NCBI RefSeq assembly: GCF_030147005.1
Contig: NZ_JASLAW010000001.1
Location: forward strand, 1-44,873
DNA from: Pseudomonas sp.
GTDB taxonomy: Bacteria > Pseudomonadota > Gammaproteobacteria > Pseudomonadales > Pseudomonadaceae
Length of the DNA stretch: 44,873 bases
Direction of reading: 5' to 3'
This document shows positions 8,209 to 15,715 of this stretch, piece by piece. The translations under genes were made by a program, and so were the position numbers. The notes beneath the pieces are model-generated. The model made no database searches, was not told the origin of the DNA, and worked only from the letters and a program-made list of their open reading frames with translations. Numbering within the stretch: position 1 is the stretch's first letter; every line of letters begins with the position of its first letter.

Positions 8209-8910
8209 ATGCTGCAATTCGAAAACGTTTCCACTTTCTACGGCAAGATCCAGGCCCTGCACAGCGTGAATGTGGAAGTGCGCCAGGGTGAAATCGTGAC
8301 CCTGATCGGCGCCAACGGCGCCGGTAAATCGACGTTGCTGATGACCCTGTGCGGTTCGCCCCAGGCACACACCGGCAGCATCCGCTACATGGGTGAAGAA
8401 CTGGTGGGCAAGCACTCCGCCGAAATCATGCGTAAGAGCATTGCGGTGGTGCCGGAAGGCCGTCGCGTGTTTTCACGCCTGACCGTGGAAGAGAACCTGG
8501 CCATGGGTGGGTTCTTTACCGACAAGGGCGACTATCAGGAACAGATGGACAAGGTGCTGCACCTGTTCCCTCGGCTCAAGGAACGCTTCAGCCAGCGCGG
8601 CGGCACCATGTCCGGCGGTGAGCAGCAAATGCTCGCCATCGGCCGCGCGCTGATGAGCAAGCCCAAGCTGTTGCTGCTCGACGAACCGTCCCTGGGCCTG
8701 GCACCTATCATCATCCAGCAGATCTTTGACATCATCGAACAGCTGCGCAAGGACGGCGTGACGGTGTTTCTGGTGGAACAGAACGCCAACCAGGCACTGA
8801 AAATCGCCGACCGGGCCTATGTGCTGGAAAACGGCCGCGTGGTGATGCAGGGCACCGGCGAGCAGTTGCTGACGGATCCGAAGGTGCGGGAGGCGTACCT
8901 GGGCGGCTAA
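8209..8910 (+). CDS. braG: Branched-chain amino acid ABC transporter ATP-binding protein (LivF type)
   Basis: This 233-aa ATPase is the last gene of the bra operon. It has Walker A GANGAGKST, signature MSGGEQQMLAIGR, Walker B LLLLDEPSLGL and switch histidine replaced by VEQNA, as normal for LivF/BraG. It also has the LivF landmark VPEGRRVFSRLTVEENL. It starts one base after braF, and a REP-like terminator follows the stop by 14 bases. Confidence 0.96.
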   Translation: MLQFENVSTFYGKIQALHSVNVEVRQGEIVTLIGANGAGKSTLLMTLCGSPQAHTGSIRYMGEELVGKHSAEIMRKSIAVVPEGRRVFSRLTVEENLAMGGFFTDKGDYQEQMDKVLHLFPRLKERFSQRGGTMSGGEQQMLAIGRALMSKPKLLLLDEPSLGLAPIIIQQIFDIIEQLRKDGVTVFLVEQNANQALKIADRAYVLENGRVVMQGTGEQLLTDPKVREAYLGG

Positions 8911-8924
8911 ACCCGGCTCTAAAT

Positions 8925-8957
8925 GTGGGAGTGGGCGTGCCCTCTCCCACTTTTTTT
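8925..8957 (+). terminator. REP-like palindrome acting as terminator after braG
   Basis: GTGGGAG (8925-8931) pairs with CTCCCAC (8944-8950), with inner GGG/CCC pairing, and seven T residues follow. The sequence is a member of the short 'tgtgggag...ctcccaca' palindromes scattered through P. fluorescens genomes. It would end bra transcription and insulate the downstream bufferin operon. Confidence 0.85.
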
Positions 8958-8993
8958 GTGAATTGAAAAATCTCAAATTATTTTCGATTCCTT

Positions 8994-9022
8994 TGTAACG
9001 AAGTCACTTCCCCTTTCTCTAG
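8994..9022 (+). promoter_or_regulatory. Possible ECF-sigma-type promoter of the bufferin operon
   Basis: TGTAAC at 8994-8999 resembles the AAC-containing -35 element of ECF sigma promoters. About 17 bases later comes TCTCTAG, a weak -10. The candidate lies about 80 bases before the bufA1 ATG. Some bufferin operons are known to be under ECF sigma control (Caulobacter SigF). No sigma/anti-sigma pair is present in this window, so this is tentative. Confidence 0.25.
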
Positions 9023-9076
9023 TGGTGCAAGCAGGCAATCGAGCCTGCCAACTCAACCCACTGCTGGAGATACACC

Positions 9077-9373
9077 ATGACGACCAAACTGTCCGCCGCC
9101 ACCCTCGCCCTGGCCCTCGGCTCGGCCCTGAGCCTGTCTGCCCTGACCACCACCGCCCATGCTGCCGACGACATGCAGAAATGCTTCGGCGTCGCCGAAG
9201 CCGGCAAGAACGACTGCGCCGCCGGCGCCGGCACGTCCTGCGCCGGGTCGTCCAAAACCAAAGACCAGGCCAACGCCTGGAAACTGGTACCCGCCGGCAC
9301 TTGCACTAAAACGCCAAGCACCACCTCGCCGACCGGTTTCGGTCAGGAAGCAGCCTTCACCGCCAAATCCTGA
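9077..9373 (+). CDS. bufA1: BufA1/DUF2282-family bufferin precursor (copper-binding RiPP)
   Basis: This 98-aa exported peptide has a Sec-type signal with cleavage predicted after AHA (residue 29), then a ~69-residue core. Four cysteines at 36, 47, 55 and 76 fit the DUF2282/BufA1 pattern (KCFGVAEAGKNDC, TSC, AGTC). In characterised bufferins, an MNIO enzyme converts cysteines to thiooxazole-type groups that bind copper in the periplasm. By analogy the central Cys47 and Cys55 would be modified and Cys36/Cys76 could form a disulfide; that assignment is from the known family, not shown here. The ribosome site CTGGAGA lies about 9 bases before the ATG. It is the first gene of a tight operon with the maturase genes. 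It is one of the longer RiPP precursors and keeps its full signal as leader. Confidence 0.9.
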   Translation: MTTKLSAATLALALGSALSLSALTTTAHAADDMQKCFGVAEAGKNDCAAGAGTSCAGSSKTKDQANAWKLVPAGTCTKTPSTTSPTGFGQEAAFTAKS

Positions 9374-9395
9374 CCCCCTGCAAACCTGAGGCCTG

Positions 9396-10274
9396 ATGAT
9401 GACGCCTTCACCCCAGACCACCGTCTCGCCAGCTCAGGTGCCCGGCCTTCCTCACAGGGCCGGGCTGGGACTGAAGACCGAGCACATCAACGAAGTGCTT
9501 GAGACCTACCCCGACATCGGTTTTTTTGAAGTGCATGCCGAAAACTACATGGTGGCCGGCGGCCCTTTTCTCCATCACCTGGAATTGATCCGCGAACGGT
9601 ACCCACTGTCGTTGCACGGCGTGGGGCTCTCCATTGGCGGCGAAAGTCCACTCAACCCCGAGCATCTGGCGCGGTTGGCCAGGCTGATCGAACGCTACCA
9701 ACCCCACTCATTTTCCGAACACCTGGCGTGGTCCAGCCACGGCCCGTTTTTTCTCAATGACCTGCTGCCCCTGGCCTACGATGCGCACACCCTGGCTCGG
9801 GTATGCGAGCACATAGATCAGCTGCAAAGCACGCTCAAGCGGCCGATGCTGCTGGAAAACCCGTCGACCTATGTGCAGTTCCGACGCTCCACCCTGGACG
9901 AAACGGACTTCATCAGCGAAATCGTGCGGCGCACCGGCTGCGGTTTGCTGCTGGACGTGAACAACGTCTACGTCTCTTGCATCAATCACCAGCGTGATCC
10001 GCTGGCCTACATCGACGCATTACCTTTGCATGCAGTCGGCGAGATACATCTGGCCGGCTTTGCCGAAGACACCGACAGCCTGGGCGACAGATTGCTCATC
10101 GATGATCATGGTGCGCCGATCGACGATGCGGTGTGGCAGCTCTACCAACAGCTGCTCACACGCACGGGGCCGGTCGCCACGCTGATCGAGCGCGATAACC
10201 GGGTGCCGGCCTTCAGCGTGTTGCAGGCCGAGGCCCGGCAGGCCGAATGGCATCTGTCGCGGGTGAAGCCATGA
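9396..10274 (+). CDS. bufB: MNIO-family bufferin maturase BufB (DUF692)
   Basis: This 292-aa TIM-barrel enzyme of the DUF692/MbnB family (multinuclear non-heme iron-dependent oxidases) is predicted to oxidise cysteines of BufA1. Metal-ligand motifs are visible in order: FEVHAENYM, LSLHGVGLSIG, FSEHLAW, LLENPSTY, LLLDVNNVYVS, EIHLAGF, IDDHG and TLIERD. These supply the His/Glu/Asp/Asn set expected for the iron cluster. It starts 22 bases after bufA1. GAGG at 9388-9391 suits the second ATG (9399) slightly better than the first (9396). Its stop overlaps the bufC start. It acts in the cytoplasm before export of the peptide. Confidence 0.92.
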   Translation: MMTPSPQTTVSPAQVPGLPHRAGLGLKTEHINEVLETYPDIGFFEVHAENYMVAGGPFLHHLELIRERYPLSLHGVGLSIGGESPLNPEHLARLARLIERYQPHSFSEHLAWSSHGPFFLNDLLPLAYDAHTLARVCEHIDQLQSTLKRPMLLENPSTYVQFRRSTLDETDFISEIVRRTGCGLLLDVNNVYVSCINHQRDPLAYIDALPLHAVGEIHLAGFAEDTDSLGDRLLIDDHGAPIDDAVWQLYQQLLTRTGPVATLIERDNRVPAFSVLQAEARQAEWHLSRVKP

Positions 10275-11047
10275 GCCTTCAGAACGCATTTGCCAACGCC
10301 CTGCTCGCGGTGGACGACACCTGCCCGGATGGCCTGTTCAGCAGCAACGGTGCCGACCCCGCCAGCCGCTTTGCGGTGTATCGCAATAACGTCCACAGCT
10401 CGTTGATCAACGCCTTGGCGGCCAGTTATCCCGTGACGCTACAGCTGGTGGGCGATGAATTCTTCCGCGCCATGGCCAGCCTTTTCGTCCAGGCCAACCC
10501 GCCCACCAGCCCGCTGATCAACGAGTACGGCATCGGGTTGGCCGACTTTATCCAGGCATTCGAACCGGCAGCCAGCGTGCCCTACCTTGCGGATGTCGCA
10601 CGGCTCGAGCGCCTGCGGGTGCGCGCTTATCACGCGGCCGATACCCCGGCGCTGTGCCAGCAACACATTCTTCAACACGTGCAAGGTCAAGCGGACGTAG
10701 GGCAGTTAAGCCTGCAACTGCATCCATCACTCGCCACGCTGAGCTCTGCGTACGCGGTCGTGGCGGTCTGGGCAGCGCACCAGACTGACGGCGGCCTCGC
10801 TGACCTGAACCCATGGCCTGCCCAAAGCGCGTTGGTCTTGCGCCAAGGGTTGGCGGTCAAGGTCTTCGCCATCGACAGCGGCTCGGCGGCCTTTATCAAC
10901 TGCCTGAACCAAGGCAGGGGCCTGGAAATGGCTGTGGAGCATGCCTTGCAGGCCTCGCCCGAGTTCAACCTGCATCGGTGCCTGACGCTGTTGATCAGCC
11001 ACGACGCCATTACTCACGTACACATGACACAAAAGGTATCGCCATGA
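10271..11047 (+). CDS. bufC: BufC/HvfC-family RiPP maturation partner (DUF2063)
   Basis: This 258-aa protein of the DUF2063/HvfC family has an N-terminal helical domain (MSLQNAFANALLAVDDTCPD, then FAVYRNNVHSSLINALAASYPV). This is the region annotated as a putative DNA-binding fold but now regarded as the partner and peptide-recognition subunit of the MNIO enzyme. I chose the ATG at 10271, which overlaps the bufB stop as ATGA. An earlier in-frame ATG at 10247 lies inside bufB and lacks a better ribosome site. It ends by overlapping the DoxX start. It is expected to form a BufBC complex, as MbnB-MbnC does. Confidence 0.9.
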   Translation: MSLQNAFANALLAVDDTCPDGLFSSNGADPASRFAVYRNNVHSSLINALAASYPVTLQLVGDEFFRAMASLFVQANPPTSPLINEYGIGLADFIQAFEPAASVPYLADVARLERLRVRAYHAADTPALCQQHILQHVQGQADVGQLSLQLHPSLATLSSAYAVVAVWAAHQTDGGLADLNPWPAQSALVLRQGLAVKVFAIDSGSAAFINCLNQGRGLEMAVEHALQASPEFNLHRCLTLLISHDAITHVHMTQKVSP

Positions 11048-11529
11048 ATAATCCCGCAGCCAACCTGCTGAACCAGGCCATCGCACTTTTCGAAAAAATC
11101 CCGTACAGCCTGGTCGCCTTTATGGCGCGCTTTTCTATCGCGGCGGTGTTCTGGAAGTCCGGCCAAACCAAGGTCGAAGGTTTTGCCATCGATCTGATCA
11201 GCGGCACCTTCCAGCTTGGCGAGCCCAAACTTGCCGCCTCGACCTTGCCGTTGTTTCGCAGCGAATACCACGTTCCGCTGTTGTCACCCGAAGTGGCCGC
11301 GCACCTGGCAACGTTTGCCGAGCACTTTTTCCCGGTGTTGATCCTGCTGGGATTGGCCACGCGGTTCTCGGCACTTGCGTTGATCGGCATGAGCCTGACC
11401 ATTCAGCTGTTTGTCTATCCGGACGCCTACCCGACTCATGGCACCTGGATTGCGCTGTTATTGCTGCTGGTGGCCAAGGGTCCGGGTCGCTTATCTATCG
11501 ACCATTGGGTCGCCCGTCACTGCCGCTGA
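11044..11529 (+). CDS. DoxX-family membrane protein of the bufferin operon
   Basis: This 161-aa inner-membrane protein of the DoxX family has about four hydrophobic helices. Landmarks are YSLVAFMARFSIAAVFWKSGQTK, the LATFAEHFFPVLILLGLATRFSALAL segment and a C-terminal PTHGTWIALLLLLVAKGPG. DoxX proteins regularly close DUF2282-DUF692-DUF2063 operons. A role in redox or membrane handling linked to metal stress is suspected but unproven. Translation is coupled to bufC by an ATGA overlap. The 3' end overlaps the convergent LysR gene by 13 bases, so no terminator can separate them. Confidence 0.88.
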   Translation: MNNPAANLLNQAIALFEKIPYSLVAFMARFSIAAVFWKSGQTKVEGFAIDLISGTFQLGEPKLAASTLPLFRSEYHVPLLSPEVAAHLATFAEHFFPVLILLGLATRFSALALIGMSLTIQLFVYPDAYPTHGTWIALLLLLVAKGPGRLSIDHWVARHCR

Positions 11530-12434
11530 AGACGGTCCAGCGTCGCGCCGCTGCGCTTGAACCAATCCACCAGGTAATCGGCCAGTACCTGGGTGCGACG
11601 CGGCAGACCAGCTTGATAGGGGTGAACCAGGTACATCGGCAGGCTTCGCGTTTGATAGTCGCGCAGCAGCCAGCGTAATCGACCATCAGCCAATTCCGCC
11701 GGCAGCAGGTAGGACGGCAGGCGAGCGATACCGGCGCCCACCAATGCGGCTTTTTTCAAAAGGTTGTAGTGGTTGGAAGCGAAGGTGCCGCTCACCCGCA
11801 CACGCAACAGCTCGTGCTGCTGGTGATACAGCCACTCCTCGCGGCCGCTGTAGTGACTGTTGAGCAAACAGCTATGGCTGGCCAGATCCGCCGGGCGCAG
11901 CGGTTCACCGTGCTGTTCCAGATAGGCCGGGCTGGCGCAGGTCATCTCGTGCCAGGCCAGCAATGGCTTGACCACCAGCCGCTCATGCTCGATGGCCCCC
12001 GAGCGTACGCCCAGGTCGAACCCGTCCCGCGCCAGATCCCGATAGTTGTTGTTGAGCTCCAGTTCGATCTGCACCTGTGGGTGCTGCCTGGAAAACTCCA
12101 GCAACAGGCCATCGAAGAAGGTTTCTCCTAATGAAACCGGAACCGTCATACGCACCGGCCCGGCCACATCATCTTTGAGCCGCGCCAAGGCCTGACGCGC
12201 ACGTTCCACTTGCATCACCAGCGCTTGTGCCTGTGGCAGTAACGCCGCACCTGCGGCGGTCAGGCTCAGCTTGCGCGTGGTGCGATGCAGCAGCACCACG
12301 GCGAACTGCGCTTCCAGTTGGCTGATCCGCTTGGACAATTGCCCCTTGCTGCAACCCAGTTGCTCCGACGCCAAGGTGAAACTGCCCGCTTCGATCAACA
12401 CGGCGAAGGCCGCCAGGTCATCCATTTCGCTCAT
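11517..12434 (-). CDS. LysR-family transcriptional regulator
   Basis: This 305-aa regulator has an N-terminal winged helix (MDDLAAFAVLIEAGSFTLAS then QLGCSKGQLSKRISQLEAQF) and a type 2 periplasmic-binding effector domain. The start at 12434 (MSEMDDLAAF) has GGAAA about 7 bases upstream. An open frame extends 21 codons further but has no ribosome site and would invade the shared promoter. It is divergent from the SDR gene at 12537, with a 102-base intergenic region that likely contains its binding sites. It is therefore the probable regulator of that SDR. It converges on and overlaps the DoxX gene by 13 bases. Confidence 0.93.
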   Translation of the reverse strand: MSEMDDLAAFAVLIEAGSFTLASEQLGCSKGQLSKRISQLEAQFAVVLLHRTTRKLSLTAAGAALLPQAQALVMQVERARQALARLKDDVAGPVRMTVPVSLGETFFDGLLLEFSRQHPQVQIELELNNNYRDLARDGFDLGVRSGAIEHERLVVKPLLAWHEMTCASPAYLEQHGEPLRPADLASHSCLLNSHYSGREEWLYHQQHELLRVRVSGTFASNHYNLLKKAALVGAGIARLPSYLLPAELADGRLRWLLRDYQTRSLPMYLVHPYQAGLPRRTQVLADYLVDWFKRSGATLDRLQRQ

Positions 12435-12536
12435 CGATTGTTTCCAATTGAAAACCAAAGGTTGCCTATTAGCGCGTTTATCCAGCGTAAAAGCCACACT
12501 AGACTTAACCTACACCTGACTTGGAGGAACAGCACA
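12435..12536. promoter_or_regulatory. Divergent LysR/SDR control region
   Basis: The 102 bases between the LysR start and the SDR start are AT-richer than the flanking coding DNA and contain imperfect T-N11-A type boxes. The SDR ribosome site TTGGAGG lies at its right end. Divergent LysR regulators normally bind such regions to control both genes. No precise operator can be fixed by eye. Confidence 0.5.
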
Positions 12537-13136
12537 ATGAAAATCCTTTTGATTGGCGCCAACGGCACGATCGGTTCAGCGGTAAAGGCGGAACTGGCGC
12601 AGCGTCACGACGTGATTGCCATCGGCCGCAACAGCGGCGACTTTCAGGTCGATATCAGCAACAGCGCCTCGATACGCAAGCTGTTCGAACAGACCGGCAC
12701 GTTCGACGCGCTGATCTGCGCGGCAGGCAGCGTGAACTTCGTGGCGCTGGGCGACATGAGCGAAACCGACTTCGAACTGGGCTTGCGTGACAAGCTGATG
12801 GGCCAGGTCAACCTGCTGTTGATCGGCCGTGAGTTCGCCAATGACGGCGCGTCGTTTACCTTCACCAGCGGGATTGTGAACCGTGATCCTATTCGCACCG
12901 GTGCCTCGGCGGCACTGGTCAACGGCGCACTGGATGCATTCGTCAAGGCAGCGGCGATCGAACTGCCACGGGGCCTGCGCATCAACTCCGTGAGCCCTAC
13001 GGTGCTGTTGGAAGCCATGGGCGGTTACGCACCGTATTTCCGTGGGTTTAAACCGGTTGCGGGCGCCGAAGTGGCTTTGGCCTACGCAAAAAGCGTCGAA
13101 GGCTTGCAGACCGGCCAAACCTTTATCGTAGGCTGA
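12537..13136 (+). CDS. Atypical short-chain dehydrogenase/reductase lacking the catalytic Tyr-Lys pair
   Basis: This 199-aa Rossmann-fold protein has a nucleotide-binding motif GANGTIG at residues 7-13. Other SDR landmarks are LICAAGSV (the NNAG-like region), FTFTSGIV (the active-site Ser strand) and RINSVSPT. The usual YxxxK catalytic motif is replaced: after the serine strand the sequence runs RTGASAALVNGALDAFVKAA, with no Tyr. This matches the Lin1944-like SDR subgroup (compact, ~200 aa), whose members lack the canonical dyad. The enzyme may bind NAD(P) with altered chemistry. The ribosome site GGAGGA lies 8 bases upstream. It is divergent from the LysR gene that likely controls it. Confidence 0.9.
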   Translation: MKILLIGANGTIGSAVKAELAQRHDVIAIGRNSGDFQVDISNSASIRKLFEQTGTFDALICAAGSVNFVALGDMSETDFELGLRDKLMGQVNLLLIGREFANDGASFTFTSGIVNRDPIRTGASAALVNGALDAFVKAAAIELPRGLRINSVSPTVLLEAMGGYAPYFRGFKPVAGAEVALAYAKSVEGLQTGQTFIVG

Positions 13137-13231
13137 GTGCCAGGGTTGTAAGAATCGCCTGAAGCTGGGCTGCGGGCTTGTGATGCGGCGCGAGCCTGCG
13201 TAACGTGACGGCACTTGTCTGGAGACCGAAA

Positions 13232-13903
13232 ATGCGTGCCGCCTCGACCCTTACATTGCTAGCCCTGTTCCCCCTGTTCGCCGCTTGCCAGATGTTCGAC
13301 AGCGAGCCTGCCAAGGTGTCTACCGTCGGACTGACCCGCATGCAGGGTGAATTGACGGCGGTTGACGGCAAGCTGCTGTTCAAGCCTTGCAACGACGAGC
13401 GTAACTACGTGGTCAACGACACCGGTGGCACCAGCATCCTGCAGGAAGCCGCCTCCCTGGCCGGCCAGCAAGGCGCATTGTTTGCAGACTTGCGTGGCAA
13501 GTTTTCCGGTGTCGCCAGCGGCACCCAAGGTTCGGTGGACCTGCAACAGCTTTACCGCGTCGAGCGCTCGACCTCGGCCTGTGGCGACCCGGATTTCAAG
13601 CGCATGATCCTGCGGGCAAACGGCCATAAGCCAGCCTGGGCGATGAGCGTAACGGCCAAGGGCATGGTGCTGGAACGCGAAGGCCAACCGCCCCTGGCGG
13701 TGCCTTATGTGGAAGAACAGCTGGGTGATGGGCGCTTCAACCTGATGACCGACGCCAATAACCTGCACGTCGAATTGTGGGTCGCCCCGCAGCGATGCGT
13801 CGACAGCGTGAGCGGCAGCCTGCAACACATGACCGCCGAATTGCGTGTTAACGGCCAGGTACAGCGTGGTTGCGCAGCATTTGGTGGCTCGCGGGACGAC
13901 TGA
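13232..13903 (+). CDS. Predicted lipoprotein, COG3650 type
   Basis: This 223-aa protein begins with a lipoprotein signal whose lipobox LFAAC places the lipidated cysteine at residue 19. The mature part carries a repeated-looking beta-rich pattern (VGLTRMQGELTAVDGKLLFKPC, then KRMILRANGHKPAWAMSVTA) typical of the predicted membrane protein family COG3650. The remaining cysteines could form disulfides. The start at 13232 is chosen for the GGAGA ribosome site 7 bases upstream. An upstream ATG at 13205 lacks one. Function is unknown. It stands alone between the SDR and the FAD dehydrogenase. Confidence 0.8.
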   Translation: MRAASTLTLLALFPLFAACQMFDSEPAKVSTVGLTRMQGELTAVDGKLLFKPCNDERNYVVNDTGGTSILQEAASLAGQQGALFADLRGKFSGVASGTQGSVDLQQLYRVERSTSACGDPDFKRMILRANGHKPAWAMSVTAKGMVLEREGQPPLAVPYVEEQLGDGRFNLMTDANNLHVELWVAPQRCVDSVSGSLQHMTAELRVNGQVQRGCAAFGGSRDD

Positions 13904-14008
13904 TTGCGCCGTGTGCGTTTTAACCTGACGGAAAAGCGCCATTGGGGCTTATAATCGCCGGTTTGCAAAACAGCCGGCCTCCTCGCCCGCCGCCTACCGG
14001 ATCCTGTC

Positions 14009-15622
14009 ATGTTACGAATCACCGAACTCAAGCTGCCCATTGACCATCCCGAAGAAGACCTGCGGCCTGCCATCGTGCAGCGCCTGGGCATCGCCAGTGA
14101 TGACCTGCTCGATTTCACCCTGTTCAAGCGCAGCTACGATGCCCGCAAGAAGTCTTCGGAGCTGTGCTTCATCTACACCGTCGACCTGAATGTGACGGAC
14201 GAAGCTGCCCTGCTGCTCAAATTTGCCGATGATCGCAACGTCAATCCGGCACCGGATGTCAGCTACCACGTAGTGGGCAAGGCCCCCGAAGGCTTGGTCG
14301 AACGGCCGGTCGTGGTCGGTTTTGGCCCCTGCGGAATCTTCGCCGGGCTGCTGCTGGCACAGATGGGCTTCAAGCCGATCATCCTCGAACGTGGCAAGGA
14401 AGTACGCCAACGCACCAAGGACACCTGGGGCCTGTGGCGCAAAAGCGTGCTCAACCCCGAGTCCAACGTGCAGTTTGGCGAAGGCGGCGCCGGGACCTTC
14501 TCCGACGGCAAGCTGTACAGCCAGATCAAAGACCCGAAATTCCACGGGCGCAAGGTACTGCATGAGTTCGTCAAGGCCGGCGCGCCGGAAGAGATCCTCT
14601 ACGTCAGCAAGCCGCATATCGGTACGTTCCGTCTGACCGGCGTGGTGGAAAACATGCGCCAGCAGATCATTGCCCTGGGCGGTGAAGTGCGCTTCGAACA
14701 GCGGGTTACCGACGTACTGATCGAAGATGGCCAGCTGCATGGCGTGGTCATCGACGGCGGCGAGCAAATCCTCTCCAGGCACGTGATCCTCGCCCTGGGC
14801 CACAGCGCCCGCGACACCTTCCGCATGCTTCACGGCCGTGGTGTGTACATGGAAGCCAAGCCGTTCTCGGTGGGCTTTCGTATCGAGCACCCACAGTCGC
14901 TGATCGACGCCGCGCGCCTGGGCAAATACGCCGGACACCCGAAACTCGGCGCGGCCGATTACAAGTTGGTGCACCACGCCAAGAACGGTCGCTCGGTGTA
15001 CAGCTTCTGCATGTGCCCTGGCGGCACCGTGGTGGCAGCCACTTCCGAGCTCAATCGTGTCGTGACCAACGGCATGAGCCAATATTCGCGTAATGAGCGC
15101 AACGCCAACTCAGGCATCGTGGTGGGCATCACGCCCGAGGTGGATTACCCGGGCGGCCCGCTCGCCGGTATCGAACTGCAGGAGCGCCTGGAGTCTCACG
15201 CCTACGTGCTCGGAGGCAGTAACTACGAGGCCCCGGCCCAGTTGGTCGGCGATTTCATCGCAGGCAAACCATCCACGGCCATCGGCAGCGTGGAACCGTC
15301 CTATAAGCCGGGCGTATCCCTGGGTGACTTGGCCCTGGCCCTGCCCGACTTCGCTATCGAAGCCATTCGCGAAGCCTTGCCGGCGTTCGAAAAGCAGATC
15401 AAAGGCTACTCGCTGCACGATGCGGTCTTGACCGGTATCGAGACGCGCACCTCTTCGCCGCTGCGGATTACCCGCAATGATTCGATGCAGAGCTTGAACG
15501 TGAAAGGCTTGTTCCCGGCCGGTGAAGGCGCGGGTTATGCCGGGGGCATTCTGTCGGCAGGCGTTGACGGAATTCGAATTGCCGAGGCGTTGGCGCGGGA
15601 TATGCTGGGCAGCCAAGGCTGA
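14009..15622 (+). CDS. FAD-dependent dehydrogenase, COG2509 family
   Basis: This 537-aa flavoprotein has an N-terminal domain of ~95 residues (MLRITELKLPIDHPEEDLRP...). A Rossmann FAD site follows, VVVGFGPCGIFAGLL, with GFGPCG at residues 104-109 and ILERGKEVRQRT. It also has FGEGGAGTFSDGKLYS and the C-terminal FAD-contact segment GLFPAGEGAGYAGGILSAGVDG. This architecture is the COG2509 'uncharacterised FAD-dependent dehydrogenase' family. The substrate is unknown. No ribosome site is clear at 14009, but the N-terminal domain matches the family start. It is monocistronic, and a 15-bp inverted repeat follows its stop. Confidence 0.9.
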   Translation: MLRITELKLPIDHPEEDLRPAIVQRLGIASDDLLDFTLFKRSYDARKKSSELCFIYTVDLNVTDEAALLLKFADDRNVNPAPDVSYHVVGKAPEGLVERPVVVGFGPCGIFAGLLLAQMGFKPIILERGKEVRQRTKDTWGLWRKSVLNPESNVQFGEGGAGTFSDGKLYSQIKDPKFHGRKVLHEFVKAGAPEEILYVSKPHIGTFRLTGVVENMRQQIIALGGEVRFEQRVTDVLIEDGQLHGVVIDGGEQILSRHVILALGHSARDTFRMLHGRGVYMEAKPFSVGFRIEHPQSLIDAARLGKYAGHPKLGAADYKLVHHAKNGRSVYSFCMCPGGTVVAATSELNRVVTNGMSQYSRNERNANSGIVVGITPEVDYPGGPLAGIELQERLESHAYVLGGSNYEAPAQLVGDFIAGKPSTAIGSVEPSYKPGVSLGDLALALPDFAIEAIREALPAFEKQIKGYSLHDAVLTGIETRTSSPLRITRNDSMQSLNVKGLFPAGEGAGYAGGILSAGVDGIRIAEALARDMLGSQG

Positions 15623-15631
15623 AGTTTCGAA

Positions 15632-15701
15632 TTGTAAGCTTCAAGCCACACGCAAAAAATAAGATGTGTAATCTGCTTTTTTTGTCGCTTGAAGCTTACA
15701 A
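15632..15701. repeat. 15-bp inverted repeat with T-run, between convergent genes
   Basis: TTGTAAGCTTCAAGC (15632-15646) is perfectly complementary to GCTTGAAGCTTACAA (15687-15701) across a 40-base spacer that contains a run of seven T. It sits between the convergent FAD dehydrogenase and cysteine-synthase-fold genes. It belongs to the 'gcttgaagctt' class of intergenic repeats seen in pseudomonads. It may help terminate transcription from one or both sides. Confidence 0.7.
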
Positions 15702-15715
15702 CTTGCCGCTGCTTC

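Noticed and set aside
9053..9421. Minus-strand Gly-rich open frame opposite bufA1
   Set aside because: It is a shadow of the Ala/Thr-rich signal and core of the precursor; no ribosome site is present.
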